Source of the DNA: Undaria pinnatifida
Taxonomy: Eukaryota; Sar; Phaeophyceae; Laminariales; Alariaceae
Assembly: GCA_012845835.1 (NCBI GenBank)
Contig: JABAKD010000030.1
Coordinates: forward strand, 10,205,805-10,269,804
DNA: 64,000 bases
Direction of reading: 5' to 3'
The first letter of the stretch is position 1. Every line of letters begins with the position of its first letter. The notes under the pieces are model-generated. The model saw only the letters and a list, made by a program, of their open reading frames with translations. It was not told the origin of the DNA and searched no databases. Positions 22,172 through 32,802 of the stretch are shown piece after piece. Made by a program: the position numbers and the translations under genes.

Positions 22172-22790
22172 ATTATATGTGACCTAAACCTCTTGAAAAC
22201 CCTCCCCCCCCCCCCCCCCCCCCCCGCCCTTTTTTTTTTTTCCTCGCTTTCTCTTGCTTAAACGCCCCACCTACTATCGAAATCCGCAAGAGTAATAAAC
22301 ACTTCCACGCCCTGGACATCGCCTCGTTATCGTTTTAGAGCCGTCCATGCCGCTGCTGCAATTCCCACCCACCCCCGCCCCCAACGCCCCCTCCTTCCCA
22401 ACCACCCGCACCATCGCCTAGACCTAACACCACGCGTATAGCAAACCCTTACACCTATGCGACCTAAAGCCCTCCTCCCCCGCCCCCGCCCCCCCCCGCC
22501 ACATGCCCCCCCCCTCCCCCACAAGAAATATTTGTAGTTTCCACGCACAAATTGACCTACCCCACCCGTCCCCTCCCCCCCCTCCCCCCCTCCCGACCCA
22601 TTTTGATCAAAATCAGGCCCCCACGTCCTTCAAAACTCCACCCTCCCCTCACCGGACATTCGACTTACAGTATTATTAACTTGATAAACTGATGCATTTC
22701 CTTCCACAGCTGTCAGATTTTGTCCCCCTCAGACACGGGTTTTATAGTTTCCGCGCACAGACTGCCTAACATCACCCTATGATTGACCCT
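22172..22790 (-). repeat. GC-rich dispersed repeat, family B, inverted copy
   Basis: Reverse complement of 10042-10735 with the same landmarks in reverse order: TGACCTAAACCTCTTGAAAA, GAGCCGTCCATGCCGCTGC, GCGTATAGCAAACCCTTACA, CGACTTACAGTATTATTAAC and TATAGTTTCCGCGCACAGAC. C homopolymers replace the G blocks. Confidence 0.85.
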
Positions 22791-22949
22791 GATAGCTGGG
22801 TTGGAGGGGGGGAGGGGGGGTGAATGAAAGCTACGTCATGGATGGCTAGAAAGATAATGACATGATATCAATGGCTTATTAGTGTTCATTACTCTGGCCG
22901 ATTTCGAGTGTAAGTGGTGCGTTTGAACGAACTGGGCGGAGAACAAAGG

Positions 22950-23235
22950 GACTGTAGTTGCAAGGGGAGTCGCCGACCTATATCTTTAATGAGGACACAC
23001 AACAAATATGAAAAATGAAAAAACACTTCAGCTGTGAGATCGAATATTTTGTCGAAACTCATCTTCGCAAGCTGTGTGTGATACTCCGATCGCGCGCATT
23101 ACGGGTTGTGTGTCCTCATTAAGGATATAGGTCGGCGACTCCCCTTGCAAATACCGTGTAGCTATCAGGGTCAACAGGGTGATGTTAGGCAGTCTATGCG
23201 CGGAAACTATGAAACCTGTTTCTGAGGGGGACAAA
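22950..23235 (+). repeat. Fold-back element with terminal inverted repeats
   Basis: Left arm about 22952-23002 (TGTAGTTGCAAGGGGAGTCG, CCGACCTATATC, AATGAGGACACACAAC). Right arm about 23105-23158 is its complement (GTTGTGTGTCCTCATT, GGATATAGGTCGGCGACTCC, CCTTGCAA). The about 100-bp centre is one fold-back core copy (CAGCTGTGAGATCGAATATT to GATCGCGCGCATTACGG). After 23158 it continues into family B sequence. Confidence 0.85.
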
Positions 23236-23384
23236 ATCTGACAGTTGTGGAAGGAAATGCATCAGTTTATCGAGTGAATACTGTAAGTCGAATAACCATA
23301 TATATACTATTTTCCCTCCGGCAATATAGCGTAGATGCCGTGTTCCGACATAAATCGAATGTCCTTCTATGAAGCAGTATGCAT

Positions 23385-23560
23385 TACATAAAATAGGGAA
23401 GAAGCGTAATGAGCGCCCACATGTTGAAGGTTTCTCTATATTAGGAGTAGTAGGAACGGTGCTCCATCTCGAAAGGAATGCGTGGTCAATGGTCAAATGA
23501 CTAAGGCAAGTGACAAATGAGTACCCCCCCCCCCCCCAAATGAGTCCCCCCCCCCCGGCC
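23385..23560 (+). repeat. Dispersed repeat C, 5' part
   Basis: GTAATGAGCGCCCACATGTT, TCTATATTAGGAGTAG, ACGGTGCTCCATCTCGAAAG, GGTCAATGGTCAAATGACTA and ACAAATGAGTACCCCC match 35993-36115. It ends in C homopolymers. Confidence 0.75.
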
Positions 23561-23654
23561 GCGCGCTCCACCTCACGCTCTCGCCCCCCCACTCGCCCAT
23601 CAATACCGCTTCGTTTGTCGTTCGACTTTGCTCGGTGTCACCCCATAAAGCCGC

Positions 23655-24945
23655 TCCCCTCTGCTGCAGTGGCACGCCTAGGCGGTTCCAGTGCTGGGGC
23701 TCGGTTGGGTCGAAGGTCTTGGGGCTCCTGGCGACTGCCTTCGTCGGCTCCAGAAAGCGGCAGATCGACGCTTGGCTCGAGTCGCTTAGCGCTCACCCTC
23801 GCTCCTCCTCCCCTGATTCTCCTCGTCACCGGAACTTGGGCACCTCTCGCCGTCCTTGGCGGTGACGTGCCCAGACAACAACAATTCGCGGGTCGACGCC
23901 CTCGAAAAAGCTTTGCTTCAACGACGTCACTGCTGGCGCTAGCCAACCCGACTGGGAGAAGACGATGGTCAAAATATGCACCGTAAAAGAAGCAGAACCA
24001 GCAGGAGGAGGATGGGGACAGGGAAGCAGGACGTTGTTGAACGGCGAGCGATAATGGTGCTGATAGCGGCGGCGGCGATGGGTGGTTGGGGACAGGAAAC
24101 GGGGTTCTGCCGGCGATGGAGCTGGCGCTGGCGCTGCTGTTCACCTACCTGTCATCGGTCACGGGGTCGTGCGACCTGACCGCACGCTTCTTGGGCAGTG
24201 TCGCGTTCTCGGAGGCGCCTGGTGATTGGAAAGGTTTATGGACGACAGGTGCGCCGACTTCGTTCACCCCCAATCCACCGACCACCCCCCCCCTCCCCGG
24301 CCCATCTCCCCCCATCCTTCACCCTTTCTTGCCAAACACATACACTCACATATCTTCCCCGGGCCTTACAATGACCGCGTAGCTCGTCTTGCCCACCCCA
24401 CCCCTATAACCCGTAATTTCCTCTTGTCCGTTCAAAAAAAATTACTCTTGGTCTGAATTCTCCTTGTCGTCCTCTCCCGCGGATGAAACGATTATCTCAG
24501 TGGGGGTCGATGCTTTCTTTCTCCGTGACGATTTCCCTCGCCGTGCACTCCCTCTACAGAGAAGAAGCCGGGCTGTTCACCCCTGGAAAAGAGCCATCCT
24601 TGCCGCAGCCGCCATGCTGGGGAAGTTGGCTCAGGGGGTCTTCATGGATCCGCCCCCGACGCTCTCCTTGAGTTTTGTAAAGCTTGGCTGGGCGATGAAC
24701 GGGAGGGGGGAGTTCTTGTTCTTGATCGCAGAGGAGGCGAGCGACGAAGGGGTGCTATCGGTGGAGGGCTACTCGGCGGTGGTGTGGGTGCTTTTCCTCA
24801 GCTGCCTCGCCACTCTTATCGCCTCCAGAAGGGTCCTGGACGCCGACGTCAGGGCGCAGGCGGAGGGAATCGCGGCAAACCAAGATGAGGGTGGTAGCGT
24901 TGGAGTTGATCATGCTGGTGGTGGTGGTAGTAGTGACGGTGGTGT

Positions 24946-24977
<32 letters not shown>

Positions 24978-25153
24978 GTGGTGGTGTTGGTGGTGGTGGT
25001 GGTGGTGGTGGTGGTGGTGATGGTGGTGGTGGTGGTGGTGGTGGTGGTGGTGGTGGCGGTGGTGATGGTAATGGTCGTGATGATGGTGGTGGTGGTGGTG
25101 GTGGTGGTGGTGGTGCTGTTGGTGCGAGCAAGCATGATGAGGTGTACTTATAG
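23655..25153 (+). pseudogene. Decayed exons 3 and 4 of the antiporter paralogue
   Basis: Exon 3 relic (about 23660-24240) matches 49399-50010. VGSKVLGLLATAF and RQIDAWLESLSA correspond to IGSVLLGVLATVF and NQMHAWLTSLND, but the leading frame has a stop and indels separate the blocks. LALALLFTYLSSVTGSCDL is recovered only in another frame (24086 onward). Exon 4 relic (24484-25153) matches 50302 onward, but its acceptor CAG has become CGG. A frameshift near 24580 separates MKRLSQWGSMLS from KRAILAAAAMLGKLAQGVF. After the shift, KLGWAMNGRGEF and LIAEEASDEGVLS are very well kept. The end is overrun by a GGT/GGC expansion encoding poly-Gly before a stop at 25151. With 6666-7010 it forms one dead copy of the antiporter gene. 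Confidence 0.88.
24890..25125. repeat. (GGT/GGC)n trinucleotide expansion
   Basis: About 230 bp of nearly pure GGT with a GGC block (about 24947-24974) and GAT interruptions. In the frame of the exon-4 relic it would encode poly-Gly; other frames give poly-Val, and the reverse gives poly-Thr or poly-Pro. The intact paralogue has no such tract. Confidence 0.92.
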
Positions 25154-25361
25154 TACTGTACGAGGTGGTTCAAGCGATATGCACATAAATTTCCGTGTTC
25201 GGGCTGAAAAACGATAGGTAATCTAAAATCACAACATTAAACATATGCATATGGCGTGGCTGCATCAACGGGGGGAGCACATCAGCGAAGCTAGTTTAAC
25301 CGTGGAAACCGCAGTTCGCGATGTATGGGAACTTTTTGTGTTACTTGGGCTGGCGTTGTTG

Positions 25362-25816
25362 TATTACGGAAGGGGAGGCTAGGGATAGAGGCGGATCCGA
25401 TGTTTATGTGAGTCTGAGTGGTCTCTAGCCATTCATGCGGCAGGACCCTAAGTTTTGTGTGCATTGTACAGAGAGAAAGGTGCCAGGGACCCAGCCTACA
25501 AAGCACTGCTACCGACCTGATGATAGCAGCCTCCCGATCGGTACCGAGTTCGGTGGTTGAGCCTGAACAGCGGTAGTGTAAGCCTTGAAGGTGGCCTGTG
25601 AGAAGGAGTAGAAGGTCTCCGGTCGTGGATACGGTATTCGCTTTGTGGATTATTGCTAACTCAGGGCAAGCAAAGGAGTACAGAGCAGAGGGAGGCGAGG
25701 AACCAGTCGCTCCCCGACGGGGACCCTGCAAGACGGACCATACTGCTAGTACCTATTGGGACTAACGCATTCCCAAAAGTGCAACTCCTATCAACCGTAA
25801 CAATGTAACCGTAACA
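25362..25816 (-). repeat. 3' LTR
   Basis: On the minus strand it begins TGTTACGGTTACATTG and ends CCGTAATA. The ending lacks the usual CA, although CA follows in the flank at this end. The 133-146 aa frames that start in each LTR are identical because of the duplication and are not genes. Confidence 0.92.
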
Positions 25817-25828
25817 TCCCCCCATTAG
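25817..25828 (-). promoter_or_regulatory. Polypurine tract
   Basis: Minus strand reads AATGGGGGGA immediately before the 3' LTR start TGTTAC. This is the expected plus-strand primer for reverse transcription and fixes the element's orientation. Confidence 0.85.
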
Positions 25829-26794
25829 TATGAACAGCTGTTTGTCAGCTGCAACATACTAATTAACGGTAGCAGGGAGGGTGACAACCGCGAGGTGACA
25901 CACTTCCTTTGGCGAAAACTACCGGTGATGTCTTTGAGTAGGTCGAACGGCCAACCGAAAATTACAAGAGGCAAATAGTGGCAAAACTCAAATAAAATCC
26001 ACTGCTCTTCATAATTCTCACTGCGCGTTGGCTCGTGGCCCGACATCGACTTGCGCGAAGGTAAAACCGGCTTCCGGGAAAAACCCTTCGCTCCCCATCC
26101 CGAGAGCCCTAGAATTTAGACAACAACCGAAAACACCAAGTGGCACTCGGACGTAAAATACTCTAAAAAAAAACCGTCCCTCGCTTGGTGTTCCCACTGT
26201 AGTTGCTGCCCGGCTCTCAACACCTACAGCGCGGGAAAAACCTGGCCATCCAGGAAAAAACCCATAGCGCAAAGCCCTACAACACCAAACTCACACAAAC
26301 GCCACGGCACACCGCACGAACCCACTTGGGTGCTACCGAGCGCAGGGCCACCCTTCGACTACCAATCAGACCAGAACATCTAATCAGCCCGTCTCCAAAC
26401 ATTCAAACTTTAGCTGGCTGTCAACTGGGGGCACGCTCGAAAATCGACAACACCATAACTTCCCCCCTAGCATAGTGCGATGACAAGAGCCATATGCTAT
26501 AGCAGTACTGTGACTGTATAGCCAAGGGTACAGAGCCGCAAAACTTTTTACAGAAATAATGACCTCGAGGATAGGCTAACAAACCGAAAACACAGGGGCC
26601 ATAAGAGGGAAATCCTCGATAAAAACCCTCCCCCCTGCCTTTTCACTGCGTATTTGATCGCCTGACCACCATTCAATGGCTCAAAGTCCGTATGTGAACG
26701 AAATTGACGTGCATGGAAGCAGCACGAAACTCCACGGAACTGACTCGTCTAGTCCTCTTTGAGTCTGCCCACGTACAATGTAATTTCCCATCAA

Positions 26795-27132
26795 AATGCA
26801 ACGTCGGTAACTCAGCAACATATCGCAAAAGGAACAAAAGCACGACGGGCAAAGAATTATTAATCTTCGGCAAAAGCGGAACTCCGATGCCAGGCATCAA
26901 AGCACAAAAATAAGAAGAATCTGACAAAATAAACCTCAAACAAAATAAACGGCATACAATATAATCCTCCACCAAGACGCAATGTCGGTAGCTCAATAAC
27001 ATACCGCAAAAAGAAGAAAAGCACGACGGGCAAAGAGATCCTAAACCTTTGGCAAAAGCAGAACTCCGATGCCAGGTATCAAAGCACAAAAAGGTAGAAT
27101 GTGACATAAACCGCAAACAAAATAAACGGCTG
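26795..27132. repeat. Tandem repeat, two diverged units of about 182 bp
   Basis: Unit 1 (about 26795-26954) and unit 2 (about 26977-27132) share AACATA(T/C)CGCAAAA, AAAAGCACGACGGGCAAAGA, AACTCCGATGCCAGG, ATCAAAGCACAAAAA and AACAAAATAAACGGC. They lie in the 3' non-coding part of the LTR element. A further imperfect duplication with ACACGGCCAACA lies at about 27455-27590. Confidence 0.85.
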
Positions 27133-28265
27133 AAGGTCGAGGATAAGCATGAAGCCCTCACCAAACAACCACTGAATAGTCTATTTAAACTCAACTCATA
27201 CCCAAATAGGAAACACGACCCCGTCACTTCTCAAGAGACTATACCAACAGCCTATCCGAATCTTAAAGCAGTGCCGATCCTAGAAACAGGGCATACCCCC
27301 CATGAGCTGTGAAATAAAATCAACGCAGATGCCCAGGGGAAACCCATACAACGAGCAAGAGCCCGATAAAATCCCATTGGTAACTCCGAAACAAAGCCAT
27401 TACAATCGCAGAAAGATTGTAACAACACAGTTGAGCCTCCAAAGTAAGTCAAACAAGGCAAAAAGCAAAACGAAACGACACGGCCAACAACGACCAACAC
27501 AAAAACAAAACATAGCAGCCAACACGGCTATCAAACATAAAAAAAACAAAGCAAAACGAAGTAACACGGCCAACAGTAACCAACACCAGAAAAAGGAAGA
27601 ATTTAGACTGGCAAACCAAGACCGGCAAGTGGCCTGAAATCGAAGGACTACAACGGCACGTAGTATGCAGCCTCCTGACGAACAAACACCTGTTCGCCTG
27701 TCAAAATCAAGCCCTATCCAACCACTGATTACAAACTCGTCACTGTTCAAGAGACTTCATACCGACAGTAGCTCGCACCCTTCATAAAATAGTGTCAATG
27801 AAGAAAAATAAAAAACAAGGAAGTCAACTCGAACACTCGCACCCAACCCAAGTACAACAGCGTTCACAACGTCGTCGCACTATTGTAAAATAACACACAT
27901 CTTGCTGCCCCATACTGTTTTACACCCGGCTGACCGGTGCCCGGGTGATTCCCGTCTTAACCCACAACAAAACGGCATTCCCCCCGACCCCACTTTATCC
28001 AAAACGAAAAGCTAGGCCCAACGGACAGCTAACTACAGTCCCGCAGGAGGAAAATTGGCCACCGGGTCAAAACCCCCTGTATGTCTTGTATCATCCAAAC
28101 CATTGTGATTGCAACAATGGCCCCATTCAAACGATTACCATGGCCAGAACCTAAAATGCCAAGTAGCGCCCTACTCACCCATGCCCCTCAAAGTAGCGTG
28201 GGGTGGCGGCCTGACAAATTATTCCTCGCATGACTCAAACATGGCACGAATAATGCTCACACCCT

Positions 28266-28499
28266 TTACTCATCACTCAACGGTAGGTTCAACAAAAAAC
28301 TTACGGTGAGATTAAAAGGGGTCGCCGCGAGGGATTTCGTCAAAATATCCGCGTGCTGCTCTTCCGAAGCTACAAATTGAATATCATTTTTCTTCGCACG
28401 AAGTAGCTCTCGGACGAAATGGAACCGCACATCTATGTGTTTGCTCCGGCGGCCTGACCAATTACTATGACCAAACACGTGAACATACGTCTCGCACAC
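28266..28499 (-). pseudogene. Copia-type RNase H C-terminal remnant
   Basis: A 77-codon frame with RRSKHIDVRFHFVRELL, IQFVASEEQHADILTKSL and the following ATPF. This is the strongly conserved end of the RNase H domain of Ty1/Copia polyproteins, where HIDVR-HFVRE and EEQ-ADILTK are hallmarks (established). Nothing upstream on the minus strand (28.5-32.3 kb) reads as the rest of pol. Unusually, about 2.4 kb of non-coding DNA separates it from the 3' LTR. A remnant of the parental element is the best explanation. Confidence 0.88.
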
Positions 28500-28854
28500 C
28501 AGAGTAATTTTCTAGATACAGATACCCACACATAACATTCACCCCGCTATCGCAACAAAGCATCGTAATATTTTTTTGACCGAACTACTCCACTCCAAAT
28601 CGAACATCTGCCACCAACCGGATGTACCATGAAAAAACAAAAACGAAAAGAGAAACAAACGAAGGTCGCATAGCAAGGCAGCAACCGCGGCAAAAAGCAA
28701 ACAGCAGAACAGCAGCGGAAAGCAACACAAGAAATGAGTGAACGAGCTAACTGAGGAATATGGCGCAGTATGCGAGTCTTTGTACAAACAAAGGAGCGCA
28801 AAAGTATATGCGCAATCATGCTATCCTGAGAAGGACATGCGAACCAAAACCACC

Positions 28855-28960
28855 AGCAGTAGAGACAGGCGGAGGCGGTCAGACAGCAACAATAGCAGAA
28901 AACAGCAGCAGTAGAGACAGGCGGAGGCGGTCAGACATCAACAATAGCAGAAAACAGCGG
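28855..28960. repeat. Tandem repeat, two units of about 54 bp
   Basis: AGCAGTAGAGACAGGCGGAG, GCGGTCAGACA and CAACAATAGCAGAAAACAGC occur twice in a row within the LTR element interior. Confidence 0.85.
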
Positions 28961-29821
28961 CGTAGCAGCAGAATACATTGTTTGAGAGATGAATGCAAAC
29001 GGGAGGGGGTTGACAAATACAGCGGAACATGCGAGCCTTTCAATATATACGAAGAAACGAAACTATTCGTGCGCACATGACATTCGGTTCAATAAAAAAA
29101 AACAAGATACATCATCAAGCGGCTCTAGTATCCGTGTCGTTGCCTCATCCTAAAGAGAGCCAACTATGTGGTTACTGCTTGCTGTGTCTGACGACAGCGA
29201 TGTCCCCACCGAAATCATCGCCTGCGTCCAAAACAGAGCACAAAGTAATGGGGCAAAGGAAACAAGGAAGGGATGGAAAAACAGGAGGGCGGTTCAGCAA
29301 CTACTGCATCACACGACGATGTCGCGGTAGCCACAACCGCAACAACAACCCGACGACACAGCAGTAACAACAGTGGAACCCTTCCCGGCAAAATGAAATG
29401 ACAGATGAAGATAGGCATGCATAGCGTACGTAACAAATTTACAAAGATTGATCGACAGCGACCACCTCCAGTTTGATCACGAGCAAACGTGGAGTTGGGT
29501 TTGATCACAGGCAAAACGTGCGTGATCATGGGTGAACGTGTTTGCTCGGGTCAAACATCACCGGTTTGATCACGAACGAAGTGGATGCAAAAACAGGGAA
29601 GCATCAACATTATTAGCGGGACAGCAGGTGAAACCATCACCAGAAAACCGTTATCAGCATCCAGTCATGTGTACCCGGTTCACTATTAATAATGAATCCG
29701 CAAGCGATACCAGAGAGCATATCGAGCAAAACAACAATGACACAAAGTGCAGTAAGCTCAGCGTACCACAGCGCCAACACCTGAATTGAATTGAATTAAA
29801 TGAAATTAAATTTAATTATAC

Positions 29822-29915
29822 GCGTATGAAAATACGTGGAAGTGTGGTGAGCCAATACTTTATTTTTCCCCATCCGCCGGAGAAAAAAAATAAAAAAATA
29901 AAAAAAATTATTAAT
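29822..29915 (+). mobile_element. 5'-truncated SINE fragment
   Basis: CGCGTATGAAAATACGTGGA, AGTGTGGTGAGC and TTTATTTTTCCCCATCCGCC, then an A-rich tail with T interruptions. It matches the last about 95 bp of the SINE at 8652-8868. It inserted into the LTR element or its progenitor. Confidence 0.85.
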
Positions 29916-30004
29916 TGATTGACACAGCTCCTAAAGTGGGAAGACAAGTGGCATGTTAGCAATACAGCAGTGGAAATATATCAGGTGACATGATGGCGCG
30001 GGAG

Positions 30005-30305
30005 GGCTCGGACCCAGAGGAGACTGGTTGCTGTCCCCCCAAACATAGGAGACAACAACACGGCTCGACCAGGCACCCAGAGGAGACTGGTTGCTGTCCC
30101 CCCAAACATAGGAGACAACAACACGGCTCGACCAGGCGCAGACCCTCCCATTGCAGGCTAAATAACAGTAATGGGAAGTGGGGCATGTGAAATACAGCAG
30201 TAGCAGAATGTATAGTAGCGATACGACCCAGAAAGGCGCGGACCCAGAGGAGACTGGTTGTCGTCTCCCCCAACATAGGAGACAACAACACGGCTCAACC
30301 AGGGG
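30005..30305. repeat. Three copies of a 64-68 bp repeat
   Basis: Each copy contains ACCCAGAGGAGACTGGTTG, CCCCAAACATAGGAGACAAC and AACACGGCTC. Copies at about 30008-30074 and 30078-30138 are adjacent; the third is at about 30240-30303. They lie in the 5' interior of the LTR element and generate Trp/Cys-rich chance frames on the minus strand. Confidence 0.85.
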
Positions 30306-32325
30306 AAGACACTCCCATTGTGCCGTTGTGGCTGGGGAACACAACTCAAGTACGTCAGGAATGGGTTCAGTAATTTCAAACGTCGCGAGGCTCCCCTCTT
30401 ATCAACACAAGACACATACATCACTGCTGTCCTATTTCTCAGCGCAAGGAACTGCTGTTGTTGCGAGTGTAAAAATTCGAACATCGTACCACTTTGGGCC
30501 TCTCCTGCTGTAGGCAGTGCTCACGGGGCACCCCAAACAGTGGAGAACAAGCAACGCAGGCAACAACGCGCGGCAACAGCAACGGCAGCGACAGCAGAGA
30601 CACACGTGCGGAAAAAAGGCCTGGGAGTTTCCGCAGCCAGTACACCCGTGGCGCGCACTCAAACCACTATCCCGCATCCCTTCGGACTTATGCTTTTGCT
30701 TCTCTTTCATCATTTTTGAGCTGGCTGCCGGAAAGTCTAGGGCGGGGGCCTAACCGGGTGTACTGCTGTTTAACTTCCACCTGTGCCATCCGACAACGAC
30801 AGAGAGGGCAATGGGAACTGGAGGGAGCCATGGTGAGAGCAACGATACAGACAAACTCCAGGGTAGCGTGCTCCCCTGGGTGTGTCGTGGACCCAAAAGA
30901 TCAGCGGATACCAGTCGAAATAGTTAGTTTACAGCAGCAATACTTCTGCGTTGTAATATGGGATCCACTCGCGAAAAATGTCGACACAATGTTCAAGTGA
31001 ACAAAAAAAACAACAAAACAAAAAAAAACACAAACAAGGACGAGAAAATAGCATCATGAAAGCGACGCGATTGGGTATCGACGCGGGACGCGTGCAAAGG
31101 CGGCACCGTGTCCACCTAACTGCTGCTGGACAGGCTGGGCTCCCAGGAGCGCGCACCAAAAGTCGCGCTCACGCGCTTCGAAAAAGAGGAACAAAATGAG
31201 TGATGATGCCATGCGCTCGGAGCACAAAAAATATATAGCAGCAGAGGGGCACAAGAGGAGCAGCCACAGAAAAAGCAGCACACAGAACCACGACGAGAAA
31301 CCCGAAACCAGAGGGAAATACACAGGGTGATCACCCGCGAGGGCAAGCGCGTATCCCGGATGGACACATGTGAATGCAGACAAGGTGACAAAATAATTCA
31401 GAAACAGCGGGGTGCTTGTTTTTTGTGCGCTATACAAAACGACGAGAACGATGGGCTCGAGCAAACAGTAGGTGGGCTGATGCGACAGCACGGAGAGAGA
31501 GGAGTGGTATACCAGTCTTATACCAAGCGAGTAACAGTTCGGTGCATTTTTGTTTTTGGGATTAAGGTCCCAAGCTACAGCAGTATACCCACCCACAGGG
31601 CAAAACAAATAACTAAAAAACACAGCACGATAACACAACCCACAAGCGCGGGGGAGTCCAGACGTTTTCATTATTTTTATTATTTTTTTTTTTATTTTTT
31701 TTTTTTCGATAAATGATCGAGCGTCAAGCGCCGCGTCACTAGTAGGTAGGGTGGGAAGGAGAGGTTTTACTAGAGAGGCCCAACCCACACCAAAATAGCG
31801 CTCTGACACCACGGTGGTCGACAAGTCACTGCCAAATGTGAGACTAGTCCAGGGGGGAGAGGTCACGAGGATGATCCCAAACATGCACGAGGTTCAAACA
31901 CTAGCACGCAGCTCGACTCGGGGTCTTCGGTCTTACGCACTTTGCACACTCTCTCTCATCATCGTTTCTGGCTGCCGCACGGGTGAGTCTGCTGCTGTGG
32001 AGCCGCAAGTGCGAGAGACACGACCCATCAATGATCACTCAATCCGATCAACCTGGTAGTTCAACTGTCCAGTCAGTGGCAACCAGCTATCCACGCGGGT
32101 ACAGGAACAGCTATTGTGGTGGCGGCAACGGGCAAAGGAAAAAAAATCGAACACACCCAAGCGCTCTGCCTTCCCCTACAAGTGCGTATGACAAAGCGGA
32201 TGGAAAAAAAACAGAAGCGCCAACACGTGCCAGCGGGCAAAAAAAAACAGAAAGGCGCGAAAGAGCTTACAAGCCACGCGGCTACAGCATGGAAAGCGCA
32301 ACTACGGTTCATCTACAGCACGGAG

Positions 32326-32343
32326 GTCTCGGATTGGACACCA
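32326..32343 (-). promoter_or_regulatory. Primer-binding site of the LTR element
   Basis: Minus strand reads TGGTGTCCAATCCGAGAC directly after the 5' LTR. TGG pairs with the CCA end of a tRNA and the remainder would pair with its acceptor and T arm. I cannot say which tRNA. Confidence 0.75.
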
Positions 32344-32798
32344 TATTACGGAAGGGGAGGCTAGGGATAGAGGCGGATCCGATGTCTATGTGAGTCTGAG
32401 TGGTCTCTAGCCATTCATGCGGCAGGACCCTAAGTTTTGTGTGCATTGTACAGAGAGAAAGGTGCCAGGGACCCAGCCTACAAAGCACTGCTACCGACCT
32501 GATGATAGCAGCCTCCCGATCGGTACCGAGTTCGGTGGTTGAGCCTGAACAGCGGTAGTGTAAGCCTTGAAGGTGGCCTGTGAGAAGGAGTAGAAGGTCT
32601 CCGGTCGTGGATACGGTATTCGCTTTGTGGATTATTGCTAACTCAGGGCAAGCAAAGGAGTACAGAGCAGAGGGAGGCGAGGAACCAGTCGCTCCCCGAC
32701 GGGGACCCTGCAAGACGGACCATACTGCTAGTACCTATTGGGACTAACGCATTCCCAAAAGTGCAACTCCTATCAACCGTAACAATGTAACCGTAACA
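32344..32798 (-). repeat. 5' LTR
   Basis: 455 bp, near-identical to 25362-25816. It is followed on the right by the target duplicate GTTG. Confidence 0.92.
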
Positions 32799-32802
32799 GT
32801 TG

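Larger units (their letters stand above)
25362..32798 (-). mobile_element. Non-autonomous LTR retrotransposon (Copia-type relic)
   Basis: 7437 bp, minus strand. Two LTRs of exactly 455 bp (25362-25816 and 32344-32798) differ by one visible substitution (GATGTTTATG against GATGTCTATG). A 4-bp duplication GTTG flanks the element (25358-25361 and 32799-32802). Orientation is set by a polypurine tract beside the 3' LTR and a TGG-starting primer-binding site beside the 5' LTR. The about 6.5-kb interior has no gag, protease, integrase or reverse transcriptase that I can find, only a Copia-like RNase H end at 28.27-28.50 kb plus tandem repeats and a SINE scrap. Near-identical LTRs with a degenerate interior suggest recent movement using another element's proteins (a LARD-like element; inference). 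Confidence 0.9.

Noticed and set aside
24755..25173. Poly-Thr and poly-Pro frames on the minus strand
   Set aside because: They are complements of the GGT/GGC expansion and carry no other protein features.
25291..25731. 146-codon frame repeated at 32309-32713
   Set aside because: Both frames start inside the duplicated LTRs. Their identity comes from the LTR pair, not from a conserved protein.
28539..29529. Cys/Phe/Leu-rich minus-strand frames as gag or pol of the LTR element
   Set aside because: No protease, integrase or reverse transcriptase motif is present, and the frames overlap simple repeats.
30005..30305. CRISPR-like direct repeats
   Set aside because: The units are tandem or irregularly spaced without unique spacers, lie inside an LTR element, and the genome is eukaryotic.
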